Source of the DNA: Collimonas arenae
Lineage (GTDB): Bacteria > Pseudomonadota > Gammaproteobacteria > Burkholderiales > Burkholderiaceae_D
DNA length: 64,000 bases
Reading direction: 5' to 3'
Assembly: GCF_000786695.1 (NCBI RefSeq)
Contig: NZ_CP009962.1
Span: forward strand, 5,332,001-5,396,000
Of this stretch, positions 45,538 through 54,046 are shown piece by piece (position 1 is the first letter of the stretch; each line of letters starts with the position of its first letter). Under the pieces are notes generated by a model that saw only the letters and a program-made list of their open reading frames with translations, ran no database searches and was not told the origin of the DNA. The translations under genes and the position numbers were made by a program.

Positions 45538-46565
45538 CATCCTCCCCGGCAATCCCGCAAAACCTGCCTGCCGCCCCCGCCAATGTCGTCGATGAGGCGG
45601 GCCAGCCGCGCATGGGCCGCTACGCCGGCCAGACCGGCGCCATCGACTGGACTGCTTTGGCCGCACCCTATGCCCGCAGCGGTCTGTGGCGACGCTTCCA
45701 TCACAAGCGCTGGCAGTACGTCGCACTGTCGACGCCGCAACTGCTGTGCGGCATTGCGATTGTCGACGTCGGCTGGACCAATACCGCCTTTGCCTATGTA
45801 TTCGACCGTATCCAGGGCAAGCAGATCGCCGGCTTTTCGCAGGACGGCATCCCTGGCCTGAGCGCGCAGGTCAGTAACCAGCCCGGCGGCGCCAGCCGCT
45901 TCAGCTGCGGCGGCAACCGCATCGTCTATCAGCCGCCGGCGGGTGCGCCTGGCAACAAGGGTAAATATCAACTCAGCCTGCACAGCCGGCAATTCAGCAT
46001 TGAAGCTGAGTTCGACGACAACGACGCCGCTCCGCAACTGCTGGCGGTCGGCCCGATCGTCAACGGTTCAGTCCACGCCACCCAGAAATCGCCAGGCATG
46101 CCGCTCAGCGGCGAGGTGCTGGTGGACGGTCAGCGCTTCGATTTGCAGGATGGCGTCGCCAGCTTCGACTATTCGAACGGCTTGCTGGCGCGCAATACCG
46201 AGTGGCGTTGGGCTTCAGCCCACGGATTGGACATCGGCTTCAATTTACAGGCCGGCTATTTCGGCAAGCAAGAGAACGTGCTGTGGCTGGACGGCCAGCT
46301 GCATGCGCTTGGCCATGTGCGCTTTGAATATGACTTGGCGGCGCCGCTGGCGCCCTGGCACATCTATACCGACGACGGCTTGCTCGACCTGCAATTCATG
46401 CCGGAGGGCGCGCGCCGTGAAAACAAGAACCTGCTGATCGCCGCTACCCGCTACATCCAGCCGGTCGGTAGCTTCAGCGGCTGGGTCAAACCAGCGCGCG
46501 ATGCGACGCCTCGGCCGGTGGAACATCTGGTGGGAGTGACCGAGGAGCATTTCTCGCGCTGGTAA
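45534..46565 (+). CDS. DUF2804 domain-containing protein
   Basis: 343 residues from the ATG at 45534. The family pattern is clear: RMGRYAGQTGAIDWTALAAPYARSGLWRRFHHKRWQYV, then several beta-strand repeats with GWTNTAFAYVFD and WRWASAHG, ending in HLVGVTEEHFSRW. DUF2804 proteins resemble lipocalin/CrtC-type beta folds, and the function is not known to me. The start overlaps the stop of a preceding mini-ORF, suggesting coupling. It is separated from jetA by 380 bp of divergent region, so not part of the jet operon. Confidence 0.85.
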   Translation: MTSSPAIPQNLPAAPANVVDEAGQPRMGRYAGQTGAIDWTALAAPYARSGLWRRFHHKRWQYVALSTPQLLCGIAIVDVGWTNTAFAYVFDRIQGKQIAGFSQDGIPGLSAQVSNQPGGASRFSCGGNRIVYQPPAGAPGNKGKYQLSLHSRQFSIEAEFDDNDAAPQLLAVGPIVNGSVHATQKSPGMPLSGEVLVDGQRFDLQDGVASFDYSNGLLARNTEWRWASAHGLDIGFNLQAGYFGKQENVLWLDGQLHALGHVRFEYDLAAPLAPWHIYTDDGLLDLQFMPEGARRENKNLLIAATRYIQPVGSFSGWVKPARDATPRPVEHLVGVTEEHFSRW

Positions 46566-46744
46566 TAACGCCGGTAATAGCGCCGACAATAGCGCTTGCA
46601 ACAGACAATAGCGTTTGCAACATTGCCTAAAACCAATTTAACCGCACCCCGATTTGCAAATTTCCAACACCCTTTGCATTTCCACTGCGCGGCCAAACCG
46701 TTTGGTATACCATTGCCGGCCAATTTTGTATGCGAGGTATGGCG

Positions 46745-47995
46745 ATGTCAAATGCTTGTGGCGTGGATTTCGGCACGTCTAATTCCACGGTTGGCTGGAG
46801 CAGGCCCGGACACAACGCCTTGCTGCCGCTGGAAGACGGCAAGGTCACTTTGCCGTCGGTCGTGTTCTTCAATGCTGAAGAGGACGCCTTCAGTTTCGGC
46901 CGCGCCGCACTCGGCGCCTACCTGACCGGTTACGAGGGACGCCTGATGCGTTCGCTCAAGAGCCTGCTCGGCTCCAGCCTGATCGACGCCCAGACCGAAG
47001 TCGGCGGCCGGGCGCTGCCGTTCCGCGCCTTGCTGACCCATTTCATCGCCGAACTCAAGCAGCGCGCCGAAAGCGCCGCCGGCAAGGAATTCAAGAGCGT
47101 GGTGCTGGGCCGTCCGGTGTTTTTTGTCGACGACAATCCCGCGGCAGACCAGCGCGCTGAAGATACCCTGGAAGAAATCGCCCGCTCGGTCGGCTTTGAA
47201 CACATCGATTTTCAGTACGAACCGATCGCTGCAGCCTTCGATTATGAATCGACCATAGACCGCGAAGAACTGGTGCTGATCGCCGACATCGGCGGCGGTA
47301 CTTCAGACTTTTCGCTGGTGCGTTTGTCGCCGCAACGGGCTGCCAGCAGCGAGCGCCGCGACGATATCCTGGCCACCGGCGGCGTACATATCGGCGGTAC
47401 CGATTTCGATAAATACCTGAGCCTGTCGAGCGTAATGCCGATGCTGGGACTGGGTACGCGCTTGCTGAACAATAGCGAGGTACCATCCAGCTATTACTTC
47501 AACCTGGCGACCTGGCACACCATCAACCAGATTTATACCCGCAAGGCCTGGCTGCAATTGAAGGACGTGCAGCGTGAAACCGTCGAGCGCGAAAAATTCG
47601 GCCGCTTGCTGGATCTGGTCGAGCAACGCGCCGGCCATTGGCTCGCCTTGCAAGTGGAGCAAGGCAAGATCGGCCTGTCCGATGCAGAAACGGTGGCGCT
47701 CAGCCTGGACCGTATCGCACCCGGCGAAGCCTTGCATCTGACGCGTGAACAATTCAACGCCAGCATCAACCATCTGGTCACCAGCGTCGAAGATACTGTC
47801 ACCAATTTGCTGCGCGATGCCGGCGTGACAGCTGACCAGGTCGATACGGTGTTTTTCACCGGCGGTTCCAGCGGCGTGCAACTGTTGCGCCACAAGATCG
47901 CCGCCTTGGTGCCGTCGGCAAAAGCGGTGGAAGGCGACCTGTTCGGCAGCATCGGCGCCGGCCTGGCGCTGGATGCGGTGCGCAAGTTCGGTTGA
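46745..47995 (+). CDS. Hsp70 family protein (YegD-like)
   Basis: 416 residues from the ATG at 46745, which has gaggt 6 nt upstream; two earlier ATGs are less good. It has the DnaK-type ATPase motifs: GVDFGTSNSTVG (phosphate 1), IADIGGGTSDFS (phosphate 2) and FFTGGSSGVQLL (adenosine). The substrate-binding domain of DnaK is absent, as in E. coli YegD. It is probably an ATP-driven chaperone-like protein without known partner. It stands 180 bp after DUF2804. Confidence 0.92.
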   Translation: MSNACGVDFGTSNSTVGWSRPGHNALLPLEDGKVTLPSVVFFNAEEDAFSFGRAALGAYLTGYEGRLMRSLKSLLGSSLIDAQTEVGGRALPFRALLTHFIAELKQRAESAAGKEFKSVVLGRPVFFVDDNPAADQRAEDTLEEIARSVGFEHIDFQYEPIAAAFDYESTIDREELVLIADIGGGTSDFSLVRLSPQRAASSERRDDILATGGVHIGGTDFDKYLSLSSVMPMLGLGTRLLNNSEVPSSYYFNLATWHTINQIYTRKAWLQLKDVQRETVEREKFGRLLDLVEQRAGHWLALQVEQGKIGLSDAETVALSLDRIAPGEALHLTREQFNASINHLVTSVEDTVTNLLRDAGVTADQVDTVFFTGGSSGVQLLRHKIAALVPSAKAVEGDLFGSIGAGLALDAVRKFG

Positions 47996-48022
47996 TTGCC
48001 CTGCTTGATCACTACTTGATCG

Positions 48023-49273
48023 CTATTTGATCTCGTCCTCGGGAATCTTCAAGCGCTTGGATTGACCAACGCGCTGTGCATGATAAATCCCGGTGTGGCC
48101 GGAAAACAGGTAGCTGACCACGCAGGCAATCCCTGCCAGCACGCCGATTTCCGGCCCGAATAATTCGATCGCCATGATGGTCGATGCAATCGGCGTATTG
48201 GCCGCTCCCGCGAATACCGCCACAAATCCCAATCCGGCAAGCACCGGAATCGGCATGGACAAAATCTGCGCCAGGGCATTGCCCAGGGTGGCGCCGATAT
48301 AGAACAGCGGTGTCACCTCGCCCCCCTTGAAGCCGGACGCCAGCGTCACCACAGTGAAAACGATCTTGCCGGCGAAGTCATACACCGGCAACGGCTTCTC
48401 GAACGCGTCGACGATGGTAGGAATCCCCAATCCCAGGTATTTATCCGTCGCCGGCAGCATCGCCAGCAACAGCACGGCGACACCGCCCGCGAACGGCCGC
48501 AGCGGCGGAAACTTGATCAAGCGTTTGATCAGGTGCGACAAACCGTGCGTCGCCTGTGCGAACAGCATGCCGACCAGGCCGAAGACGATGCCGGCCAGCA
48601 GCGTCGCGGCAAAGATCCCCAGGCCGAAATGCGGCACGAAGGGAATCGCATAATGCGTGTGTTGTACGCCCAATAAAGCCGGGATCTGGTCGCTGATGAT
48701 GGCGGCGATAAAGCAAGGCAGGATGGCGTCGTAGCGCAAACGCCCGATGGCCAGCACTTCCAGGCCGAACACTGCGCCTGCCAGGGGCGTCCCGAACACA
48801 GAAGCGAAACCGGCGCTGATCCCCGCCATCAGCAAGATGCGGCGCTCGTCCGGCCCAAGGCGGGTGATGCGGGTCAGGACGTCAGCCAGCGCACCACCCA
48901 TCTGCACTGCAGTTCCCTCGCGGCCAGCCGAGCCGCCGAACAGGTGCGTGATCACGGTGCCCAGGAAAATCAGCGGCGCCATGCGCTTCGGCACGATGCG
49001 CTGGGGATCGTGGATCTCATCGATCAAGAGATTGTTGCCGCCCTCGACCGACTTGCCCAGAAAGTGATAGATCAGGCCGACCGCCAAGCCCGCCAATGGC
49101 AATAGCCAGAGCAGCCAGCGGTGGGCATTGCGGGTGTCGGTAGCCCATTCCAGCGAGAGCAGCAACAATGCTGAGGCCAGGCCGGCCAAAGCGCCCACCA
49201 GCGAGGCCAGGATCAGCCAGCGTGCGAGATAGACCAGCATCAACAGCTGTTCGGGATAGTTTGTTTTTTTCAT
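48023..49273 (-). CDS. CLC-type fluoride/proton antiporter
   Basis: 416 residues from the start at 49273 (a longer start at 49321 exists). It has CLC architecture with about 12 helices; GREGTAVQMGG is the gating-glutamate motif. The Cl-selective GSGIP serine motif is replaced by EGGNNLLIDEI, and the ion-pathway motif is GFKGGEVTPLFYIGATLGN. These are the marks of the CLC-F branch that exports fluoride in exchange for protons. A fluoride riboswitch directly upstream agrees. Substrate choice is inferred from motif plus riboswitch. It is single and convergent with the Hsp70-like gene. Confidence 0.85.
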   Translation of the reverse strand: MKKTNYPEQLLMLVYLARWLILASLVGALAGLASALLLLSLEWATDTRNAHRWLLWLLPLAGLAVGLIYHFLGKSVEGGNNLLIDEIHDPQRIVPKRMAPLIFLGTVITHLFGGSAGREGTAVQMGGALADVLTRITRLGPDERRILLMAGISAGFASVFGTPLAGAVFGLEVLAIGRLRYDAILPCFIAAIISDQIPALLGVQHTHYAIPFVPHFGLGIFAATLLAGIVFGLVGMLFAQATHGLSHLIKRLIKFPPLRPFAGGVAVLLLAMLPATDKYLGLGIPTIVDAFEKPLPVYDFAGKIVFTVVTLASGFKGGEVTPLFYIGATLGNALAQILSMPIPVLAGLGFVAVFAGAANTPIASTIMAIELFGPEIGVLAGIACVVSYLFSGHTGIYHAQRVGQSKRLKIPEDEIK

Positions 49274-49373
49274 CGTCAGGGACAAAAGATTTGAAGGACT
49301 CAAACCTGGATGGCAAGGCATCTACAGCCCGTATCTAGAACACGATACGCACGCCTACAGATCCCATCCAGGA

Positions 49374-49434
49374 ACTTGTAGGCATCATCAGCTGCTTGCG
49401 CGGCGGTTCGGGGAGGCATGCCATCTCCCGCTTC
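49374..49434 (-). ncRNA. Fluoride riboswitch (crcB motif)
   Basis: On the minus strand the leader of the CLC gene reads gcgggagatggcatgcctcc, then cgaaccgcc, and closes with gctgatgatgcctac. The three conserved blocks of the crcB fluoride aptamer (ggNgatgg, tcc...aaccgcc, gctgatgaNNcctac) are in order and with normal spacing. Downstream cctggatgg/ccatccagg (near 49363 and 49310) can pair, offering a switch platform ahead of the start codon. Fluoride binding should turn on exporter expression. Confidence 0.88.
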
Positions 49435-49559
49435 TCAGATGACATTGTGCCGGACAGCAGGACTTGCCGCAATGCTAGATCGTTGTCGTCCGATTAAAAT
49501 AGTATTAATAGTATTCAATAAGCGATACTACAACAGACTATTGTTGATTTAATCCTCAT

Positions 49560-50088
49560 AGGACTTACGCAAAAACATTGGATGCTTGCAGAAAATACGT
49601 AAGCCCCAACGGCTTTGAGATTCTGTACATTGCCGGACATGTCATCGAAACGCTCGACTCGACTTGATAACTACCAATACCTGCTGGCGAGTTGCATCCT
49701 TGGGTCGTCACCAGCGGCCAGTCTCAAGACGCTTTGGATGGCACACAAGAGACGTGTGCCATGCGTTGGAAATTGAGCCGTTTCAGCAATTCGCCGTAGC
49801 CCGCATGCTAACTACGCAGCGCCTACGGAAATCATGGTCGGTGAGACGCTGGTGACGCGGCCACTGCATTCGAGTTTGTCGTCGAGGAAGATGGATTTTA
49901 CATCGCTATCGGCGTTTATCTCTGAGTGATGGCGAGGGACTTCGACCATCAGGTCAAAAATTGCAAGCGTCCGTCGCCATCCCCAATCGCTTCACGCAAC
50001 TCGGCCCCTACAACGGCGGTCGCGCCGTAAATCCGCTTCGGCAAGGGCTTTACGGCCTCAGTTGATTTGTGCAACAAAGCCTCCTCAT
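49560..50088. mobile_element. Degenerate insertion-sequence remnant (proposed)
   Basis: No intact transposase frame is present. Left end aggacttacgcaaaa (49560-49574) and right end gatttgtgcaacaaagcctc (about 50065-50084) resemble IS5-type termini (aggacttacgca and gaggctttgttgcac) but of different kinds, so this may be a composite of two decayed ends. The interior is stop-rich in all frames apart from a 45-codon minus-strand frame (49812-49949). The flank up to 50297 holds the promoter of the next gene. Confidence 0.35.
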
Positions 50089-50297
50089 AGCGTCAATCTC
50101 ATCGCGCCCTCCCGGTAACTATCTGCAGCCAGCCATATCCGCAAATTGTCACCTTGTACTTTGTTGGGCTGACAATTTTTTAACCAAGATGAGCCAATAT
50201 TTTCAACATCTGCCTTTGCTGAGAACCAAAACACGCCTTGTGTCAATGGCACGATTACTGCTATTTATCCATACTTTTATATAGTTGGAGCTAAGGC

Positions 50298-52280
50298 ATG
50301 CGTCTTCCCCTGAGTTTATCTGCCCGCAATTCACTTGCTGTTGCAACAACACTCTCATTTTTATTGTCAGCATGCGGTGGTGGCGATGCCGGCAATAACT
50401 CTGACTCGCCTGGCACAACCGTGACTCCCAACCCTGGAGCATCAACGACGCCGACGCCACCAGTTGCTCCTCCTGTTGCACCGACGACGCCAGTTGCACC
50501 GACGACTCCCACACCACCCGTCGTTCCCCCTAACACGCCGGCGGTACCGAATCCACCTGTTGCAAGCGGTACGCTAACGCTCAATAGCATTGAACTAGCC
50601 CAAACGCACGTTATCCCGCCAGCCGGCCGCACGATGAATACCGCCAATGGGAAAAGCCGGATTTTAAATCTTCTCGCGAACCGTGCTGCGTTGCTGATGG
50701 TGGCGCCGGCTACGGCAGGCGGCAATATCCAAGTCGAAGTGGCAGGCAGCAGCCTCGCCCCCCTCATCCTGAATACACCTGACAAATTGCCAGCAACCGA
50801 TAACGGCATGCCCAGTTATTCGTCCAGCAAATACAGTGTGCTGTTGCCTAAAGAATGGATACAGCCAGGGACTGTGCTGAAGATCACCCGCGGTAACGAC
50901 GTCGCCGCCGTGCCCTTAACCGTCACTGCCGGTGTCAACCTAAAAGTAAGAACCGTCCCGATTTTTTTCTTTGGCGCCACGCGCGCAATGGCCGTCACAA
51001 ACGGTGACAAACTAGAGATGGATGGAACCAGTGTAGCGCTCGACTATGCCCAGGAAATCCCGGCGGCATCCGTGGAGGGTGTCAACCTGGGGGATATCTC
51101 ATTTAATGATTTCGTACTCCCCCCTACCGGCAGCGCACCTGCGCAAGCCTATTCTTCTTACGATACAGCTAGAATATCGCCAGGTGCAGACGGCTATGTA
51201 TTGATGGGGCAGATGCTTGGCGTCCTTCCTGAATTGCGCAGCGTGACCGCAAACAACGACAGCAATCTGAACGTGGCATATTGGGCTCCAATGGTGCTGG
51301 AAGATCCTCTTACCGGAAAGCTTATCGGCATGGGTGGCGGACTAACCAGCGTCGGCGCAGGAAATGCAGACGGCGATTCCGATAATTACGGTGGCATTTT
51401 CGTCCATGAAATGGGTCATGGTTATGGCATGTCGCACGCAGGAGACATGTACAACGCCGGCACCTTTCCCTATCCGGGCGGCAGCTTATCGGGATCAAGC
51501 TGGGGTTATGACGCAATCCGCAATCAATTGCTCTCCCCGGTATTGCCGGCCCTGCCATGCAAAACCAGCGGTCGCCAGCTTGACGCTTCAGGACGTTGCT
51601 ATCGGCAAGACCCGATGCAAGGCGGGAGCGGCGACCATGCAGCCGGCTACCGCTGGAGCATGTTTGCTGACTACAGCATTGCGCTTATGCAGGGGTGGAT
51701 GAACAGCCGCATTGTTTATGACCCGGCTGCAGCAAGCAATGCTTCCCGCTTCACCAGCTGGTCCGCTGCCCAGAATGCTTATGTCGATGCCAGCTCCACC
51801 GTGAGCCAGTTGCAACGCGATATGCAAGGCAGCCAGCAGGTCGTCACCGTGGTGGGCAACATATCCAAAACCGATGGCACTTTGAACCGCCTGTCAGTAA
51901 GCAGCGCCGGCCAGGGAAATTTGCCGCACACTTTTGATCCGACCAGCCAATCCGACTGGGACCAGATGAAATCGACATATGCAAACTACTGTAACAGCGC
52001 CGGATGCGACTACACTTTGCGAGCGACGTTTGCCGATGGAACCAGGCAAAATGTACTGCTACCGAAGGGCTATCATCAAAGCACCAGCAATACGGTGAAT
52101 CCGAACGCGAACGATCCGAATAACCGAGCGAGTTTTATCCGGTTCGCCGTCAACTTCAGCACTGGCAAGAAGTTGACGCAACTGGATTTGTATGTAACAG
52201 AATTCGGCGGAAAACCTGCTTTTAGTGCAATAAATGGGGCCAGCCTGGTCAATCCGATTTGTACCTTGACTGTGCCTTGA
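50298..52280 (+). CDS. Secreted lipoprotein metalloprotease, M66 (StcE/TagA)-like
   Basis: 660 residues. A lipoprotein signal (TTLSFLLSACGGGDAG, Cys ~26) is followed by a Pro/Thr/Val-rich linker of ~55 residues with repeated PTTPVAP units. The central region carries the zinc motif HEMGHGYGMSH at 370-380 (HExxHxxGxxH; His370, His374 and His380 zinc ligands, Glu371 catalytic), characteristic of the M66 family that cleaves mucin-type glycoproteins, along with VLLPKEWIQPGTVLKI upstream. The C-terminal ~200 residues look like an accessory beta domain. It would be surface-anchored and act on host, fungal or environmental glycoproteins; target unknown. Confidence 0.85.
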   Translation: MRLPLSLSARNSLAVATTLSFLLSACGGGDAGNNSDSPGTTVTPNPGASTTPTPPVAPPVAPTTPVAPTTPTPPVVPPNTPAVPNPPVASGTLTLNSIELAQTHVIPPAGRTMNTANGKSRILNLLANRAALLMVAPATAGGNIQVEVAGSSLAPLILNTPDKLPATDNGMPSYSSSKYSVLLPKEWIQPGTVLKITRGNDVAAVPLTVTAGVNLKVRTVPIFFFGATRAMAVTNGDKLEMDGTSVALDYAQEIPAASVEGVNLGDISFNDFVLPPTGSAPAQAYSSYDTARISPGADGYVLMGQMLGVLPELRSVTANNDSNLNVAYWAPMVLEDPLTGKLIGMGGGLTSVGAGNADGDSDNYGGIFVHEMGHGYGMSHAGDMYNAGTFPYPGGSLSGSSWGYDAIRNQLLSPVLPALPCKTSGRQLDASGRCYRQDPMQGGSGDHAAGYRWSMFADYSIALMQGWMNSRIVYDPAAASNASRFTSWSAAQNAYVDASSTVSQLQRDMQGSQQVVTVVGNISKTDGTLNRLSVSSAGQGNLPHTFDPTSQSDWDQMKSTYANYCNSAGCDYTLRATFADGTRQNVLLPKGYHQSTSNTVNPNANDPNNRASFIRFAVNFSTGKKLTQLDLYVTEFGGKPAFSAINGASLVNPICTLTVP

Positions 52281-52471
52281 TTGTGCCTTGATTGCCTTGC
52301 GCTGACGAGCGCTGACATCCGCACGCACATCTCTGGCCTGAGTAGGGTTGAGCAGGAGAACGCGCTGACTTTCAACGACCTGGAGCGGCCCTTGCAAACT
52401 GTCCAGATACCGTGTTGATCCTTGTATTTTGAGTGACACATTGCTGACACTCAATTTACCGCTTGCACAAC

Positions 52472-52515
52472 TAAGGGATGACGTGCGAATTTCCGAACGA
52501 TGCCGTCATCCCTTA
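52472..52515. terminator. Hairpin between M66 protease and LysR genes
   Basis: taagggatgacg (52472-52483) pairs with cgtcatccctta (52504-52515). The right arm covers the stop codon of the LysR gene on the opposite strand. It lies 191 bp after the protease stop, in a convergent region, and may serve both transcripts. A strong T-run is lacking. Confidence 0.5.
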
Positions 52516-53418
52516 ATTAAATATGGTCAGTTTTGCCAAGGCATCCAGCCACCAGGTCAGCGCCGGGCCGACCTGGCGATCCGGCCGGTAGACGCATTGC
52601 ATCGGTAGCGCCGCCCCTTCGGGCGGATGGGCCTCGGTGGCGATGGTGACCAGCTTGCCGCTCGCCAGATCGTCCGCCACCACGTGCTGCGGCATATAGC
52701 CCCAACCCATGCCGGCCCGCAGCAAGGCATGCTTGGTGCCGAGATCGCTCATGCGCCAGGCCAGCGACGAGTGCACCGAGAAATCCTGGTTGGCGGTCAG
52801 TGCGCTGCGGTCGCTCAGCACCAATTGCACCTGCCGCTCCAGCACATGACTGGGAATGCGGCCCTTGATCTGCGCCAGCGCATGAGATGGAGACACCACT
52901 CCAACCAACAACACGCTCGGCAAACTGACATGCAACAGGTTGGGCGGGATGATCGGCAAGGTGCCGAGCACGCCCAGCATCGCCTCGCCGTCAATCACGC
53001 GTTCAGCGACCGCACCCAGCGCTTCGATCTCCAACCGCACGGTAACGCCCGGGAACGCCGCGCGAAAGTCGCTCAGCAAGGCGACCAAAGCGGTGGTCGG
53101 GAAAAAGACGTCGAACGCCAGCGTGATCTCCAGTTCCTGCCCGAGCGAATAAGCCGCCGCCCGCGCTTGCATGGCGTCGACCTGCGCCAGCACCTGGCGC
53201 GCATCGCGCAATAGCTCGATGCCAGCGGCAGTCAGTTGCGGCCGGTAGCTGCTGCGATCGAACAAGGGCACGCCCAGCTGGCTTTCGAGGGTGCTGATGG
53301 CGTAGCTGACTGCGGATTGAGCCCGGCTCAGCGCACGCGCCGCCGCCAGGAAGCTGCCGCTTGTAGCGATCTGGGCGAATACCCGCAATTGATCGAGTGA
53401 CAGTCTTTCGATATTCAT
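52513..53418 (-). CDS. LysR-family transcriptional regulator
   Basis: 301 residues. The winged helix-turn-helix is LDQLRVFAQIATSGSFLAAARALSRAQSAVSYAI (residues ~7-40) followed by TLESQLGVPLFDRS. The effector-binding domain has LALAFDVFFPTTAL-type folding and ends in DALAKLTIFN. It is divergent from DoxX-pirin with an excellent operator between them, so it probably controls that pair. Effector unknown. Confidence 0.92.
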   Translation of the reverse strand: MNIERLSLDQLRVFAQIATSGSFLAAARALSRAQSAVSYAISTLESQLGVPLFDRSSYRPQLTAAGIELLRDARQVLAQVDAMQARAAAYSLGQELEITLAFDVFFPTTALVALLSDFRAAFPGVTVRLEIEALGAVAERVIDGEAMLGVLGTLPIIPPNLLHVSLPSVLLVGVVSPSHALAQIKGRIPSHVLERQVQLVLSDRSALTANQDFSVHSSLAWRMSDLGTKHALLRAGMGWGYMPQHVVADDLASGKLVTIATEAHPPEGAALPMQCVYRPDRQVGPALTWWLDALAKLTIFN

Positions 53419-53428
53419 GGCGATTCAA

Positions 53429-53451
53429 CAATATCTAATAATTAGATATTG
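53429..53451. promoter_or_regulatory. LysR-type operator (ATC-N9-GAT palindrome)
   Basis: caatatctaat and attagatattg are perfect 11-bp arms around a single central base. The core is ATC-N9-GAT, the classical LysR box. It lies 10 bp from the LysR start and 177 bp from doxX. A direct repeat gattatc follows at 53451-53457 and 53462-53468, a possible second half-site. Confidence 0.8.
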
Positions 53452-53497
53452 ATTATCGCAAGATTATCAATATCCCGCTAAACCCAAGAGGAATACC

Positions 53498-53626
53498 ATG
53501 AACTTGTTCGCTGCAATCAGTAGCCGATATTCGGTGGGACAGCAAACATTGCCTGACCTTATAGCCCTGTTTAATCCTGTTTTTATCTCGACACCATATT
53601 TCTACTCATTTATAGATCGGACTCAT
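53498..53626 (+). other. Short possibly decayed frame upstream of doxX
   Basis: ATG at 53498 is preceded by aagagg. The first 43 codons (start MNLFAAISSRYSVG) lie before doxX; the frame then continues out of phase inside doxX, where it looks non-coding. The opening resembles nitroreductase N-termini, which often stand beside DoxX genes, so a gene remnant is possible. The evidence is thin. Confidence 0.3.
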
Positions 53627-53627
53627 C

Positions 53628-54011
53628 ATGCAAACTTCGCCAACCTTGTATCGCATCGGCCGCGTCCTGCTGGCTTCGCTGTTTCTCATCTCCGGCATCT
53701 TGAAAATCACCGCCTTTTCCGGCGTGGCCGGCTACATGGCCAGCCTCGGCGTGCCATTCGCAACGTTCGCAGTGGCCGCGACCATCGTGGTTGAAGTCGG
53801 CGGCGGACTGGCCATCATGACCGGCTGGAACGTGCGTCCGATCGCCATCGTCGTGGCGCTGTTCACGGTAGCCGCGACGCTCACCGCACATCGTTTCTGG
53901 GAAGCCGATCCAGCCAATTTCCAAAACCAGCTGAATAACTTCCTGAAAAACATTTCGATTATTGGCGCCCTGCTGATGCTGGCAGCCACCGATAACAGCG
54001 CGAAAAAGTAA
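53628..54011 (+). CDS. DoxX family membrane protein
   Basis: 127 residues with four membrane helices (VLLASLFLISGILKI, FAVAATIVVEVGGGLAIMTG, IAIVVALFTVAATLTAH, SIIGALLMLAA) and the DoxX hallmark FLISGILKITAFSGVAGYMAS. DoxX proteins are small inner-membrane proteins of uncertain role, often with oxidoreductases or pirins, and are linked to oxidative or thiol stress. It is followed by pirin after 35 bp and divergent from LysR. Confidence 0.9.
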   Translation: MQTSPTLYRIGRVLLASLFLISGILKITAFSGVAGYMASLGVPFATFAVAATIVVEVGGGLAIMTGWNVRPIAIVVALFTVAATLTAHRFWEADPANFQNQLNNFLKNISIIGALLMLAATDNSAKK

Positions 54012-54046
54012 GCATCAGACAAACCCATCAAGGAATGGAGCAAGCC

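Noticed and set aside
46564..46623. Short imperfect direct repeats (aatagcgc, ttgcaaca) after the DUF2804 gene
   Set aside because: Unit length and order are irregular, and no function is suggested.
52271..52295. Tandem tgtgccttgat repeat across the M66 stop codon
   Set aside because: Two copies of 11 bp, probably a small slippage duplication without clear effect.
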